64,000 nucleotides of DNA, taken from Chitinophaga niastensis. GTDB lineage: Bacteria; Bacteroidota; Bacteroidia; Chitinophagales; Chitinophagaceae. Made by a program: the position numbers and the translations under genes. Numbering within the stretch: the first letter of the stretch is position 1; every line of letters starts with the position of its first letter. Positions 9,549 to 18,472 of the stretch are shown piece after piece. The notes under the pieces were generated by a model. That model did not search any database, had not been told where the DNA came from, and worked only from the letters and a program-made list of their open reading frames with translations. Location: the NCBI RefSeq assembly GCF_003014755.1, contig NZ_PYAW01000001.1:1922001-1986000 (forward strand), in the 5' to 3' direction.

Positions 9549-9649
9549 GTTACCTTTTATAGCTGTATGCGGCGTGGCCTCATAGTAGTTATTTTCCCTC
9601 TTTCATATGCTATTTTTTTAATTTATCATGTTCCTGATGGGAAAAGCAG

Positions 9650-9657
9650 TATCTTTG
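9650..9657 (+). promoter_or_regulatory. TAnnTTTG promoter element of the helicase gene
   Basis: TATCTTTG matches the Bacteroidota -7 consensus. It lies about 150 bases upstream of the chosen ATG (9805) and implies a long untranslated leader, as is common for cold-regulated DEAD-box helicase genes. Confidence 0.45.
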
Positions 9658-9804
9658 CCATCGTCTGTTGAGTTAAAACATAAAGCACAGAAGTGTTTTC
9701 CTTCTCTCCAGTCCAGCAATCTTTTCTTTACTGCTCTCCTCAATTGTGATAACGCTAAAGATGAAGAAGCGTTATTTTATATTTATTACATCAGATATTT
9801 CAAC

Positions 9805-11049
9805 ATGTTATTTGAGCAATTAGGGCTTATTGAGCCCATTTTAAAAGCAGTTAAAACCGAAGGCTACACTACGCCTACTCCCATACAATTACAGTCTATT
9901 CCTATTGTATTGGAAGGTAAAGACCTGCTAGGATGCGCACAAACCGGTACCGGTAAAACGGCCGCGTTCGCTATACCGATTTTACAGTTATTACATAACA
10001 GTACACCAGCCAATCAGGGCTTTAAACATATCCGCACATTGATACTCACGCCTACCAGGGAACTGGCGGTACAGATTGGTGAAAGTTTTGCCGCTTATGG
10101 CAAGCATACCGGCCTGAAGCATGATGTTATCTTTGGTGGGGTACCACAGCACAGGCAAACTATTGCATTGCGTAACGGTACCGATATCCTGATTGCCACT
10201 CCCGGCAGATTGCTGGATTTGATGAACCAGGGATATATTTACCTCAATCATCTGGAAATATTTGTACTGGATGAGGCTGATCGTATGCTGGATATGGGCT
10301 TTATCAATGACATTAAAAAAGTCATCAGAGAGCTGCCGCAGCAAAGACAAACACTGTTCTTTTCTGCCACTATGCCGCCAAGCATTTCACAACTGGCCAA
10401 CTCTTTACTCTACAAGCCGGAAAAGATAACTATCACACCAGTATCTTCTACAGCTGAAAGAATTGAGCAATCAGTTTATTTTGTAAAGAAGAAAGATAAA
10501 CAGTCGTTACTGGATCATCTTTTAAGAGATAATACTATTAAGAGTACCATCGTATTCACCCAAACGAAACATGGTGCAGACAGGATTGCAAAAAACCTGA
10601 AGAAGCGCAATATCAATGCAGATGCATTGCACGGCGACAAATCACAGGCTTCCCGTCAGAATACCCTGAACAACTTTAAAAATGGCCGCCTTCGTGTATT
10701 GGTAGCTACAGATATTGCTGCAAGAGGTATCGATGTGGATTCACTGGAACACGTGATCAATTATGATCTGCCAAATGTTTCAGAAACTTATGTGCATCGT
10801 ATAGGCAGAACCGGTAGAGCAGGTGCTGCAGGCTTTGCATTGTCTTTCTGCGATACAGAAGAAAGAGAGTACCTGGATAGTATCAACAAACTGACGAAAC
10901 AAATTATACCGGCGGTGAGTCATCCTTTTGAAGAGGCTGCACTCATAGAAGCCAACAGTGCTAATCCTGACATGCCTAAGGCGGATCCAAGAAGACCTAA
11001 GCCTAAGAACAGAAAGGGTAGAGTTGATAAAAGAGACAGAACCTTTTAG
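9805..11049 (+). CDS. DEAD-box ATP-dependent RNA helicase (RhlE-like)
   Basis: With the start at ATG 9805 this is a 414-residue helicase that begins at the Q-motif region ([20 protein letters not shown], then PTPIQ). The frame stays open to 9628, but that extension is low complexity, overlaps the putative promoter and has no family counterpart. Motifs appear in order: [41 protein letters not shown], then [13 protein letters not shown] and [10 protein letters not shown]. The tail is basic ([17 protein letters not shown]). It unwinds structured RNA during ribosome assembly or RNA decay. Confidence 0.93.
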   Translation: MLFEQLGLIEPILKAVKTEGYTTPTPIQLQSIPIVLEGKDLLGCAQTGTGKTAAFAIPILQLLHNSTPANQGFKHIRTLILTPTRELAVQIGESFAAYGKHTGLKHDVIFGGVPQHRQTIALRNGTDILIATPGRLLDLMNQGYIYLNHLEIFVLDEADRMLDMGFINDIKKVIRELPQQRQTLFFSATMPPSISQLANSLLYKPEKITITPVSSTAERIEQSVYFVKKKDKQSLLDHLLRDNTIKSTIVFTQTKHGADRIAKNLKKRNINADALHGDKSQASRQNTLNNFKNGRLRVLVATDIAARGIDVDSLEHVINYDLPNVSETYVHRIGRTGRAGAAGFALSFCDTEEREYLDSINKLTKQIIPAVSHPFEEAALIEANSANPDMPKADPRRPKPKNRKGRVDKRDRTF

Positions 11050-11149
11050 CTGTTAGCATTTAGCTATTAGTAAAAAAGCGGAGATATTAGCAAATGCTGA
11101 TATCTCCGCTTTTTTTATGCTAACAGCTAATAGCTAAATGCTAACAGCT
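11048..11149. terminator. Nested double hairpin, bidirectional terminator between convergent genes
   Basis: An inner hairpin (11077-11110, stem AGCGGAGATATTAGC with one wobble) has an A run before and a T run after it, so it can stop transcription from both sides. It is enclosed by a perfect 23-base inverted repeat (11048-11070 and 11127-11149, starting AGCTGTTAGCATTTAGC). Part of the right arm is also repeated in tandem at 11117-11128 (ATGCTAACAGCT). The outer arm begins inside the helicase stop codon. Confidence 0.85.
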
Positions 11150-11153
11150 TTTC

Positions 11154-12497
11154 TCAGGCTTTTTCTACCGGCAATTTTCCTGCTTTGATGGCCTTCATAA
11201 ATTCTGCGTAGTCTTTTTCTGTTTGATCTGCATAAGCCACTGCAAACTTGCCGATAGCCTGATCAAATACATCTGCTTTGCCCATATAGCTGCTGATGAT
11301 ATTGCCGTGGCCGGTTTTGGCGTGGGCCCGGGCCAGTACGCGGCCACACAGGCCGGCATAGGCGGCCAGTAATTCTTTATCAAAATGTTCCACATCCGGG
11401 GCTATTTTACGGTCGCGGAGCTGGCGCAGATAGAAATGTCTGCCTTCCAGGCCGGTGCTCCAGCCCAGGAAGATATCGCTGGCTGCCTGAACGAGGCGTT
11501 GTCCCTGTACAATGCGTTCGCCATTATGTTTGTACTTACTTTTGGCGGTATAGGCTTCCAATACGCTGGTCCGGGCTTCTTTTACCTGTATGAACAAGGG
11601 TTCTTCCCTCGCATTCATCATCAGTGCTACCAAACAGCGGGTGCCTACACTGCCTACACCTACTACTTTCAGCGCAATGTCTATTATTTTGAACTGGTTG
11701 AAAAGATAGTGTTTGTCGTCCGGTAAAGTGCGCATGTAAAAGTTAAGGAACGACTGTACCATGTCTTTCTGCTTATTCAAATCTATCGGGTGGTATATCA
11801 GTGGATGTTGATCCGCAATTTCAAAATTACCTAATGCGCTTTGTGTAATCTTATAAAATACTTTTTGCTGGGTGCTTTTTGATGCCTGGCTGATGGCAGC
11901 TCTTAGCATCTGCTTTACTTTTTCGCTGCGGGCTTTTTCCACGAGTCCCTCCATCTCAAATTTCATATACCACAGATCAAGGGTTTTCATCTGTGAATAT
12001 TCAGCGATGGCATTGCGATAGGCGGTGGCCACGTCTACCGCCATTTCCCGTGCATCTGCCTCCCGCATGCTGTTATGTCTTGCTGCCAGCACAAAGCTGG
12101 TGGCCAGTCTTTTTACATCCCATTCCCACGGAGCGGGTATTGTTTCATCAAAATCGTTTGCATCAAAAATGAGGTTACGTTCCGGTGTGGCGAAGCCACC
12201 GAAATTCATTAAATGGCAATCGCCCATAGCCTGCACATGTAGTTGTGTATGGGGCAGGAAGGAAAGGTCCTGGGCCATGGTGCCGGCCATACCCCTGTAA
12301 AATGCAAAAGGGGAGGCACTCATTCTGCTGTGCCGGATGGGGATCAGTTCTTTTACACGATCGTAATTGGACTCCTTAATAGCAGCCAATACAGTAGGGC
12401 GTTTGGGGGCCAGTGTAAACGTTCCCTGCGCTGTGCGGGGTACCTTTTCTCTGGCTTTTTTGCCCAGATTTTCTGAGGTGTCTGAGGTGGTAGTCAT
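11154..12497 (-). CDS. DUF2252 family protein
   Basis: A 447-residue cytosolic protein with the DUF2252 hallmark block VQAMGDCHLMNFGGFATPER followed by NLIFDANDFDETIPAPWEWD and VKRLATSF. The acidic and His residues there recall a kinase-like fold, but the family's activity is not established. The N-terminus (TTTSDTSENLGKKAREKVPR) is polar. The gene is monocistronic; upstream lies a 275-base AT-rich gap shared with the divergent sigma factor gene. Confidence 0.88.
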   Translation of the reverse strand: MTTTSDTSENLGKKAREKVPRTAQGTFTLAPKRPTVLAAIKESNYDRVKELIPIRHSRMSASPFAFYRGMAGTMAQDLSFLPHTQLHVQAMGDCHLMNFGGFATPERNLIFDANDFDETIPAPWEWDVKRLATSFVLAARHNSMREADAREMAVDVATAYRNAIAEYSQMKTLDLWYMKFEMEGLVEKARSEKVKQMLRAAISQASKSTQQKVFYKITQSALGNFEIADQHPLIYHPIDLNKQKDMVQSFLNFYMRTLPDDKHYLFNQFKIIDIALKVVGVGSVGTRCLVALMMNAREEPLFIQVKEARTSVLEAYTAKSKYKHNGERIVQGQRLVQAASDIFLGWSTGLEGRHFYLRQLRDRKIAPDVEHFDKELLAAYAGLCGRVLARAHAKTGHGNIISSYMGKADVFDQAIGKFAVAYADQTEKDYAEFMKAIKAGKLPVEKA

Positions 12498-12772
12498 AAG
12501 TGTGATATATTAAGCAAACATTAAAGTGGGTACACTTGTTTAGTATTGTGATACAATCGTTTGCAATTTCAATGATTTGGTAAATCAGATTTTTTATTCT
12601 ACGTTTGGTTATCAGTTTAAAGCGTTTCATCTGTATCAACCAAAACAGTGATAATTTAAGTAAATATTTCCATTTTAATTTAAGAGTATAACACAATCAT
12701 CATCAGCGCGCGTTAATTATTTTCATTATTACACTACAGACAGTGTTTCACTTGTTATATACCTGATATTCC
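12498..12772. other. AT-rich divergent intergenic region
   Basis: About 275 bases separate the divergent DUF2252 and sigma-factor genes and presumably hold both promoters. I see no exact TAnnTTTG element, repeat or short gene. Confidence 0.4.
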
Positions 12773-13366
12773 TTGCCAGTGCAACAGTTAAAAATTCAAC
12801 AGGTAAACCTGCAGGATATTGCAGCAGGTAATGAAAAAGCTTTCAAAGCTTTGTTTGACCAGTATCGTGGTCGCTTATTCTATTATATTTCCCGCTTCAT
12901 AAAATCTGAGCAGGTGGCAGAAGAACTGGTGCTGGACGTATTTATGAAAATATGGACCGGCAGGGAGCTGATTACTCAGATCAATAATTTTGATGCTTTT
13001 CTCTTTCGTATTGCACATAACAAGAGTATTGATTTTCTACGTTCAGCCGCTAAGGATCAGCGTTTGCAGGAATTATTGTGGGAAGGGATAGAAGTAGCCG
13101 CAGCAGATGAAACAGATGCTTTGCTGATCACCCATGAATATGAAGAAAAGGTGCGTATGGCTATCTCACTGCTTTCTCCGCAATGCAAAAAAGTATATAG
13201 TTTAAGCAGGGAGCAGGAACTCACACACGATCAGATAGCGCAGCAGCTGCACATTTCCAGGGCTACGGTTAATAATCATATTGTACTCGCGCAGCGATTT
13301 ATCCGTAACTATCTTGCTAAAGAAATAGATCTGGCCATCGTTTTGCTGCTTATCGGAAGAGTATAA
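12773..13366 (+). CDS. ECF-type RNA polymerase sigma factor, orphan
   Basis: About 197 residues of the Bacteroidota sigma-70 family. Region 2 (GNEKAFKALFDQYRGRLFYY, VLDVFMKIW, DAFLFRIAHNKSIDFLR) and region 4 (LSPQCKKVYSLSREQELTHD, ATVNNHIVLAQRFIRN) are both complete. No ATG is available at the start: translation begins at TTG 12773 or GTG 12779. No anti-sigma FecR gene or TonB receptor follows, unlike the usual arrangement. The short hydrophobic tail (IDLAIVLLLIGRV) is typical of the family. The gene is followed only by a weak 5-bp hairpin with a T run near 13376-13402. Confidence 0.88.
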   Translation: MPVQQLKIQQVNLQDIAAGNEKAFKALFDQYRGRLFYYISRFIKSEQVAEELVLDVFMKIWTGRELITQINNFDAFLFRIAHNKSIDFLRSAAKDQRLQELLWEGIEVAAADETDALLITHEYEEKVRMAISLLSPQCKKVYSLSREQELTHDQIAQQLHISRATVNNHIVLAQRFIRNYLAKEIDLAIVLLLIGRV

Positions 13367-13595
13367 TTTTTTTTACCGGTCTTTAGTTATCCGGTCTTTT
13401 TTATTCGTCTTATTATGGTAGACTGCTGAGAAGATCCGGACTGATTTGATGATAAGGCCGGATGAGAAGAAGAATGTTTGGTGAGATATGTAATAAACGT
13501 TGATAACTGACAAATACATGTTGAATTGAAAGCGGTCGTCTCATTTTTATGAGAGGACCTCCTTATGTAAAGTTTTTTTTGTGTTTAATTATATT

Positions 13596-13611
13596 ATCGT
13601 AATATTGCGAT
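13596..13611. promoter_or_regulatory. ArsR operator 1
   Basis: ATCGTAATATTGCGAT is a near-perfect palindrome 20 bases upstream of the arsR start. A close copy lies before arsM. It is a likely ArsR-binding site giving autorepression relieved by arsenite. Confidence 0.7.
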
Positions 13612-13630
13612 ACGACAACAGTGATATATC

Positions 13631-13960
13631 ATGGGGGCTTCAAAATCAGATTTATTTACCAAACAGCAGAATGACATTGCCACTATGGCAAAAGCACTTG
13701 CGCATCCTGCGCGGATAGCCATTTTGCAGTATCTGTATAAGAAGAACGCCTGTGTTTGCGGAGACCTGGTGGAGGAACTGGGACTGGCACAAGCTACTAC
13801 TTCCCAGCATTTAAAAGAGCTTAAAAATGCAGGGCTTATACAAGGAACCATAGAAGGGGCCAGTGTTTGCTACTGTTTACATCCGGCTGTATGGAAACAA
13901 TACCAGGAATTATTTGCCGGCTTCTTCAAAGAAGTAAAACTGAGTAAAACCTGCTGCTAA
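13631..13960 (+). CDS. arsR: ArsR-family arsenite-responsive repressor
   Basis: A 109-residue winged-helix repressor. The As(III)-sensing motif CVCGDLVEEL (Cys41 and Cys43) sits at the start of the DNA-binding region, as in the classical ArsR CVCDL motif. The recognition helix is in QATTSQHLKELKNAGLI. Further cysteines occur at 80, 82 and in the C-terminal CC. It should bind the two ATCGNAATATTGCNAT palindromes at 13596 and 13980 and repress the operon. It is the first gene of arsR-arsM-acr3-arsC. Confidence 0.93.
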   Translation: MGASKSDLFTKQQNDIATMAKALAHPARIAILQYLYKKNACVCGDLVEELGLAQATTSQHLKELKNAGLIQGTIEGASVCYCLHPAVWKQYQELFAGFFKEVKLSKTCC

Positions 13961-13979
13961 AAATTTTTTGTTAATATCT

Positions 13980-13995
13980 ATCGCAATATTGCAAT
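13980..13995. promoter_or_regulatory. ArsR operator 2
   Basis: ATCGCAATATTGCAAT, a second copy of the operator palindrome, lies in the arsR-arsM gap. It suggests a second controlled promoter or cooperative repression inside the operon. Confidence 0.65.
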
Positions 13996-14016
13996 AATAA
14001 GATGAATTGCTTTGTT

Positions 14017-14847
14017 ATGTCTACCGATGAACAAATAAAAGAAATGGTAAAGCAAAAGTATGGTGAGATTGCTTTACAGGATAAAGCCGCTAATGAGTCC
14101 AGCTGTTGCGGCTCCGGATGTTGTTCTACAGATGTGTATAACATCATGAGCGATGATTACTCCGCACTGGAAGGATACAACGCTGCGGCCGATCTGGGGC
14201 TGGGTTGCGGATTGCCTACACAATTTGCACACATTAAAAACGGGGATACGGTTATTGATCTTGGTGCAGGCGCCGGCAATGATTGTTTTATTGCCCGGAA
14301 AGAGGCCGGTGAGAGCGGCAAAATCATTGGCATCGACTTCACCCCCGCCATGATAGAAAAAGCCCGTATAAACGCAGAAAAGCTGCAATTTAATAATGTG
14401 GAGTTCCGGCAGGGAGATATTGAGCGTATGCCGGTATCTGCCAATACCGCCGATGTAATCGTAAGCAACTGTGTATTAAACCTGGTACCTAACAAAGATG
14501 GTGTTTTTAAGGAAATACTGCGGGTATTGAAACCTGGTGGTCACTTTAGTATTTCAGACATTGTACTGGAAGGTACTTTGCCAACAGCCTTACAGCAAGC
14601 CGCTGAAATGTATGCCGGCTGCGTATCCGGAGCTATTCAAAAAGAGGAATACCTGGGATTGATAGCAGCGAATGGGTTTACCGGTATCACGGTGCAAAAG
14701 GAGAAAGCCATCATCATCCCCGATGATATTTTAAGCACTTACATGACTGCTACAGCAATAGCAGATTTTAAAACCGGGCATACCGGCATTTACAGTATCA
14801 CGGTATATGCGGAAAAGCCCGCCTGCTGTGGCCCTGATTGTTGTTGA
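14017..14847 (+). CDS. arsM: Arsenite S-adenosylmethionine methyltransferase
   Basis: About 276 residues. It methylates As(III) using S-adenosylmethionine. Start ATG 14017 (MSTDEQIKEMVKQKYGEIAL) matches where the family usually begins; an in-frame ATG at 14002 lies only 6 bases beyond operator 2. Visible motifs are the Cys-rich SSCCGSGCC, DLGLGCGLPTQ, the SAM loop VIDLGAGAGNDCFIA, GIDFTPAMIEKAR, SNCVLNLVP, and AEMYAGCVSGA, which carries an arsenic-binding cysteine. The C-terminus CCGPDCC may be an extra metal-binding tail. It lies 9 bases before acr3. Confidence 0.92.
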   Translation: MSTDEQIKEMVKQKYGEIALQDKAANESSCCGSGCCSTDVYNIMSDDYSALEGYNAAADLGLGCGLPTQFAHIKNGDTVIDLGAGAGNDCFIARKEAGESGKIIGIDFTPAMIEKARINAEKLQFNNVEFRQGDIERMPVSANTADVIVSNCVLNLVPNKDGVFKEILRVLKPGGHFSISDIVLEGTLPTALQQAAEMYAGCVSGAIQKEEYLGLIAANGFTGITVQKEKAIIIPDDILSTYMTATAIADFKTGHTGIYSITVYAEKPACCGPDCC

Positions 14848-14856
14848 TAAAAAGTT

Positions 14857-15933
14857 ATGAGCACTATAACCAATTGTAATCCTGCTCAACGCAGGCAGTT
14901 ATCTTTCCTGGACCGTTATCTGACCTTATGGATCTTCCTGGCCATGGCGCTGGGCATCGGGATCGGGTATTTTATTCCATCTGCCGCAGGCTATATTAAT
15001 TCCTTTTCTACCGGTACTACCAATATTCCGCTGGCAATAGGCTTAATACTGATGATGTATCCGCCGTTAGCGAAAGTACGCTACGAAAATATGGGAGAGG
15101 TATTCCGTAATACCAAAGTACTCAGCGTTTCACTGTTCCTCAACTGGATAGCAGGGCCCATACTCATGTTTGGCCTGGCGGTATTGTTCCTGCATGATTA
15201 CCCGGAATATATGACAGGTCTTATCCTGATCGGACTTGCGCGTTGTATTGCCATGGTAATTGTATGGAATGAACTGGCAGAAGGTAACCGGGAATACGCC
15301 GCCGGCCTGGTGGCATTAAACAGTATTTTCCAGGTATTGTTATACAGCGTATATGCGTACACGTTTATTACCTGGCTACCCGCGCTGCTGGGTATGAAAG
15401 GAATGACGGTATCTGTTGGTATCAGCGATATTGCAAAGAGTGTAGGCATCTACCTTGGTATTCCCTTTCTGGCAGGTATTATCAGCAGATATAGCCTTAT
15501 TGCCCTAAAAGGGGAAATGTGGTTCCGCGAAAAATTTATTCCGCTGATATCTCCTGTAACGCTAATCGCCTTACTTTTTACCATCGTGGTGATGTTTAGT
15601 TTAAAAGGAAAGCTGATGTTGCAGATACCCATGGATGTATTGCGTATAGCCGTTCCATTGGTAATTTATTTTGTGATCATGTTCCTGTTAAGTTTCCTGC
15701 TGGGCAAAGCCAGCGGAGCGGATTATTCACAGAATACCGCCATCGCATTCACTGCAGCCGGCAACAATTTTGAACTGGCTATTGCGGTGGCTATCGGGGT
15801 ATTTGGCATTAATTCCGGACAGGCTTTTGTAGGTGTGATAGGTCCGCTGGTGGAAGTACCCGCATTGATTGCGCTTGTCAACGTAGCCTTTTGGTTGCGC
15901 AATAAATATTATCGTTCTCAAAAACAGCAATAA
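14857..15933 (+). CDS. ACR3-family arsenite efflux transporter
   Basis: A 358-residue inner-membrane protein with about ten hydrophobic segments. Family signatures are [40 protein letters not shown] (with the conserved cysteine), [17 protein letters not shown] and [20 protein letters not shown]. It exports arsenite from the cytoplasm. It is placed between arsM and arsC with gaps of 9 and 3 bases, so it is translated from the same message. Confidence 0.95.
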   Translation: MSTITNCNPAQRRQLSFLDRYLTLWIFLAMALGIGIGYFIPSAAGYINSFSTGTTNIPLAIGLILMMYPPLAKVRYENMGEVFRNTKVLSVSLFLNWIAGPILMFGLAVLFLHDYPEYMTGLILIGLARCIAMVIVWNELAEGNREYAAGLVALNSIFQVLLYSVYAYTFITWLPALLGMKGMTVSVGISDIAKSVGIYLGIPFLAGIISRYSLIALKGEMWFREKFIPLISPVTLIALLFTIVVMFSLKGKLMLQIPMDVLRIAVPLVIYFVIMFLLSFLLGKASGADYSQNTAIAFTAAGNNFELAIAVAIGVFGINSGQAFVGVIGPLVEVPALIALVNVAFWLRNKYYRSQKQQ

Positions 15934-15936
15934 CTG

Positions 15937-16350
15937 ATGAAACGCATTTTAGTTTTATGTACAGGCAACAGTTGCCGCAGCCAGATAGCACATGGTTACC
16001 TGCAACATTTTGCAGGAGATAAGGCCGTTATATACAGTGCAGGCGTGGAAACCCACGGCGTTAACCCTAAAGCCATACAGGTAATGGCCGAAGATGGAAT
16101 TGATATTTCATCGCATACTTCCAATAACATCAACGAATACAGGGATGTTGATTTCGATATGGTGATCACGGTATGCGATAACGCCAAAGAACGTTGCCCT
16201 TTCTTTCCTTCCAAAGCCGAGAAATTGCATCATAATTTCCCTGATCCGGCTAAGGCAGTTGGTTCAGCGGAAGAAATAATGGAGTCGTTCAGGGCTGTGC
16301 GGGAGGAGATTAAGCAGTATTGTGAGCAATTTGTGAAGGAGCGGATATGA
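15937..16350 (+). CDS. arsC: Arsenate reductase, low-molecular-weight phosphatase type
   Basis: A 137-residue arsenate reductase of the thioredoxin-coupled class. The P-loop CTGNSCR (Cys8 to Arg14) is complete and the two redox cysteines are Cys80 and Cys87 in VITVCDNAKERCPFF, corresponding to the Cys10/82/89 trio of the S. aureus enzyme. It reduces As(V) to As(III), which ACR3 then exports or ArsM methylates. It is the last gene of the ars operon, followed by a terminator. Confidence 0.93.
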   Translation: MKRILVLCTGNSCRSQIAHGYLQHFAGDKAVIYSAGVETHGVNPKAIQVMAEDGIDISSHTSNNINEYRDVDFDMVITVCDNAKERCPFFPSKAEKLHHNFPDPAKAVGSAEEIMESFRAVREEIKQYCEQFVKERI

Positions 16351-16374
16351 AATAATATACATTAGTTTTTAGCG

Positions 16375-16412
16375 AAAAGCCCTTGTCAGAAATCACTGAC
16401 AGGGGCTTTTTC
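16375..16412 (+). terminator. Terminator of the ars operon
   Basis: A stem AAAAGCCCTTGTCAG / CTGACAGGGGCTTTT (with one wobble) is followed by T residues. Confidence 0.85.
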
Positions 16413-16531
16413 ATGAATAGTTGAAGGATTATTTTAGTGTAAACGGGCAATATATTTCCGATTTTCCCCTACTTTTATCCCTAATTTATTACCAGACATT
16501 CATTAAGTTATAACCTAAAAAAACTAAGGGT

Positions 16532-17434
16532 ATGAATCAGCAGGATTATATGGAGCAATATTGGCAACAGCTACGCAGCATGGGATTAACCGAAGAAGCC
16601 ATTGAGATGTACAAACAACAGATGCAGCAATCTGTAAACCAGACAAATGACTTTAGCGCCCAGATGGGGCAGTTTACAGAGAATATGAAACAGTTTAATC
16701 AAATGTTTTCCGGTGATGATGCAGATGATGATGATATGGACGGGGAGCCAGGCGAAATTAATTTAAACCCGGACAGTAAACTGGATGCTGCGCAACAATG
16801 GGCGATAGCCTGTGGAGCAGATATTGCATCTTTAAACGGACAATACCTGAATGATGTAGCCACCAGTTTAACTAAGCAGGAGTGCAGAGAGCAACTCTCT
16901 GAATGGTGGGACATAGACAGTACAGAAGAATTGCTGGAGATGTTCACCTGGTTACAGGAAAGCGGGCACCGGATAGAATACGATATGATCTGGCAGGCCA
17001 TTAATACCGTATCCATGAAGGAGAGCAAAGCGTTTCTCCGCGAGTATATTGTTTCCAACAAGCTGGAAGAAGCCGTAGTGATGGAGCGCTTACGGAATAC
17101 CCGTGATGCACTGGAATTATTCCGCGAAAAAAATCTGATTGATAAAGATATTCAACCGGATATGCTCATATGGGATTTTGGCCGTATTATTAATCTTAGC
17201 CGTTTTGGTTATGATGCCGGGTATATTACTTATGAACAGGCATTGCAATATATCATGGCAGGTGTACCTGCTATAAAAAGAACGTATACTTCGTGGAGGC
17301 ATCTGTCTATTTCTTATCAGTTTGCACGCTGTGTATGGAATGGTGTGGATGAGGACAGCTTTGAGGCACTGCAGGCTAATATGGAATATTTATTAATAGC
17401 TCCTGAAAGCCCCTGGGTAAGATTGCCCTGGTAA
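16532..17434 (+). CDS. DUF1266 domain protein
   Basis: About 300 residues, cytosolic. The N-terminus is rich in Gln/Met, followed by an acidic stretch (DDADDDDMDGE). The DUF1266 core spans about 90-300, with WAIACGADIASLNG, LSEWWDIDSTEELLEMFTWL, WDFGRIINLSRFGYDAGYIT and SWRHLSISYQFARCVWNG. Function is unknown for the family. It has its own transcript with a strong terminator after it. Confidence 0.85.
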   Translation: MNQQDYMEQYWQQLRSMGLTEEAIEMYKQQMQQSVNQTNDFSAQMGQFTENMKQFNQMFSGDDADDDDMDGEPGEINLNPDSKLDAAQQWAIACGADIASLNGQYLNDVATSLTKQECREQLSEWWDIDSTEELLEMFTWLQESGHRIEYDMIWQAINTVSMKESKAFLREYIVSNKLEEAVVMERLRNTRDALELFREKNLIDKDIQPDMLIWDFGRIINLSRFGYDAGYITYEQALQYIMAGVPAIKRTYTSWRHLSISYQFARCVWNGVDEDSFEALQANMEYLLIAPESPWVRLPW

Positions 17435-17470
17435 AATCAATATTCTTTTCCGGTTCTTCCGTAGTTGACA

Positions 17471-17509
17471 AATCCGGCAGCGCATATCATTGTGTTGCCG
17501 GATTTTTTG
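17471..17509 (+). terminator. Terminator after the DUF1266 gene
   Basis: A 14-bp stem with G-U wobbles (AATCCGGCAGCGCA / TGTGTTGCCGGATT) around a 6-base loop, then TTTT. The rest of the 17435-17812 gap shows no further gene. Confidence 0.8.
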
Positions 17510-17812
17510 TTGAAATTTTTATACTTAAAATACCAATATTGATAGCGGCACATTTCAACATAACAGGGACTATAAACAATACGGAAAAAAGATTCAGGTA
17601 CGGAAAAAAAGCTCCCTATTGCAGTCGTATTAATCCATTTTTTATGCATAAGCATCCACTACGAAATCTGCTATTTGTATTTACTGTGTGCCTCCCGCAG
17701 TATCGTAAGTTATATTCATATGGTAAAACCCAATTCTCAATTATCTATCTATATTTCTCCCCCGGCATTTTTTACCCTATTGATAGATATATGAGTACCA
17801 AAATCTGCAAAC

Positions 17813-18472
17813 ATGAAAAAAACTGCTTTTTATTTAATTATTGGAATCCTGTATCTGACTGCTTGCTCCAAAAATGACAAGCGCAGTGTTGATAGTGTAC
17901 CTGTTGACAATGAAACTGCTACCATTAAAGTACGCCGCTGCGCTGCTGCTGACGTGTTAAAACAGCAACTGTTGGAAGACCCTTCTCTTGGCCAACGGAT
18001 GGCCAAAATTGAAAAACTAACGTCGGAGGTTATACGTAATAAATCACTTTTTCGTTTACTCCCCGATGGCAGTATTGAAATTCCTGTAGTAGTAAATGTA
18101 CTGTACAGAACTACTGCTCAAAATGTATCACTTGCACAGGTACAATCCCAGATAAATGCCTTAAATAAAGACTAGAATGGGCTTAATGTTGAATACACCA
18201 TGCTGCCGCTTATCTTTGATACCGTTAAAGCAGCTATTGGTGTAGATTTCAAGTTACAGCGTGTAGTGCGTAAAGCTACTACCAAAACGAGCTGGAGTAC
18301 CAATGATGCGATGAAGAAAACTTCCCAGGGAGGCATTAATCCTACCTCACCTGATTCTGTACTAAATTTATGGGTAGTAGGTGCTATGACTGGTGGTGTA
18401 ATCGGTTATGCGCAATTCCCCGGTGGCAGTCCTGCTACCGACGGAGTTGTAATACTTCATTCAAATTTATAG
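17813..18472 (+). pseudogene. Broken M43-type (pappalysin/cytophagalysin-like) metalloprotease lipoprotein
   Basis: A lipoprotein signal (MKKTAFYLIIGILYLTACSK) and a typical M43 propeptide and N-terminal protease sequence run to a TAG at 18173-18175. The same frame then continues without shift (NGLNVEYTMLPLIFDT ... GYAQFPGGSPATDGVVIL) until a stop at 18472. Everything downstream of TDGVVI is absent, including the HExxHxxGH zinc site. So the gene has one in-frame nonsense codon and has lost its catalytic C-terminal part. Its broken end overlaps by 16 bases the 3' end of the convergent ABC permease gene, which marks the left edge of the lanthipeptide region. Confidence 0.85.

Noticed and set aside
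9628..9804. N-terminal extension of the helicase reading frame
   Set aside because: It covers the putative TATCTTTG promoter and has no DEAD-box family counterpart; ATG 9805 starts the conserved region.
17539..17877. 112-codon plus-strand frame upstream of the broken protease
   Set aside because: It overlaps the protease lipoprotein signal in another frame and has no coding character.
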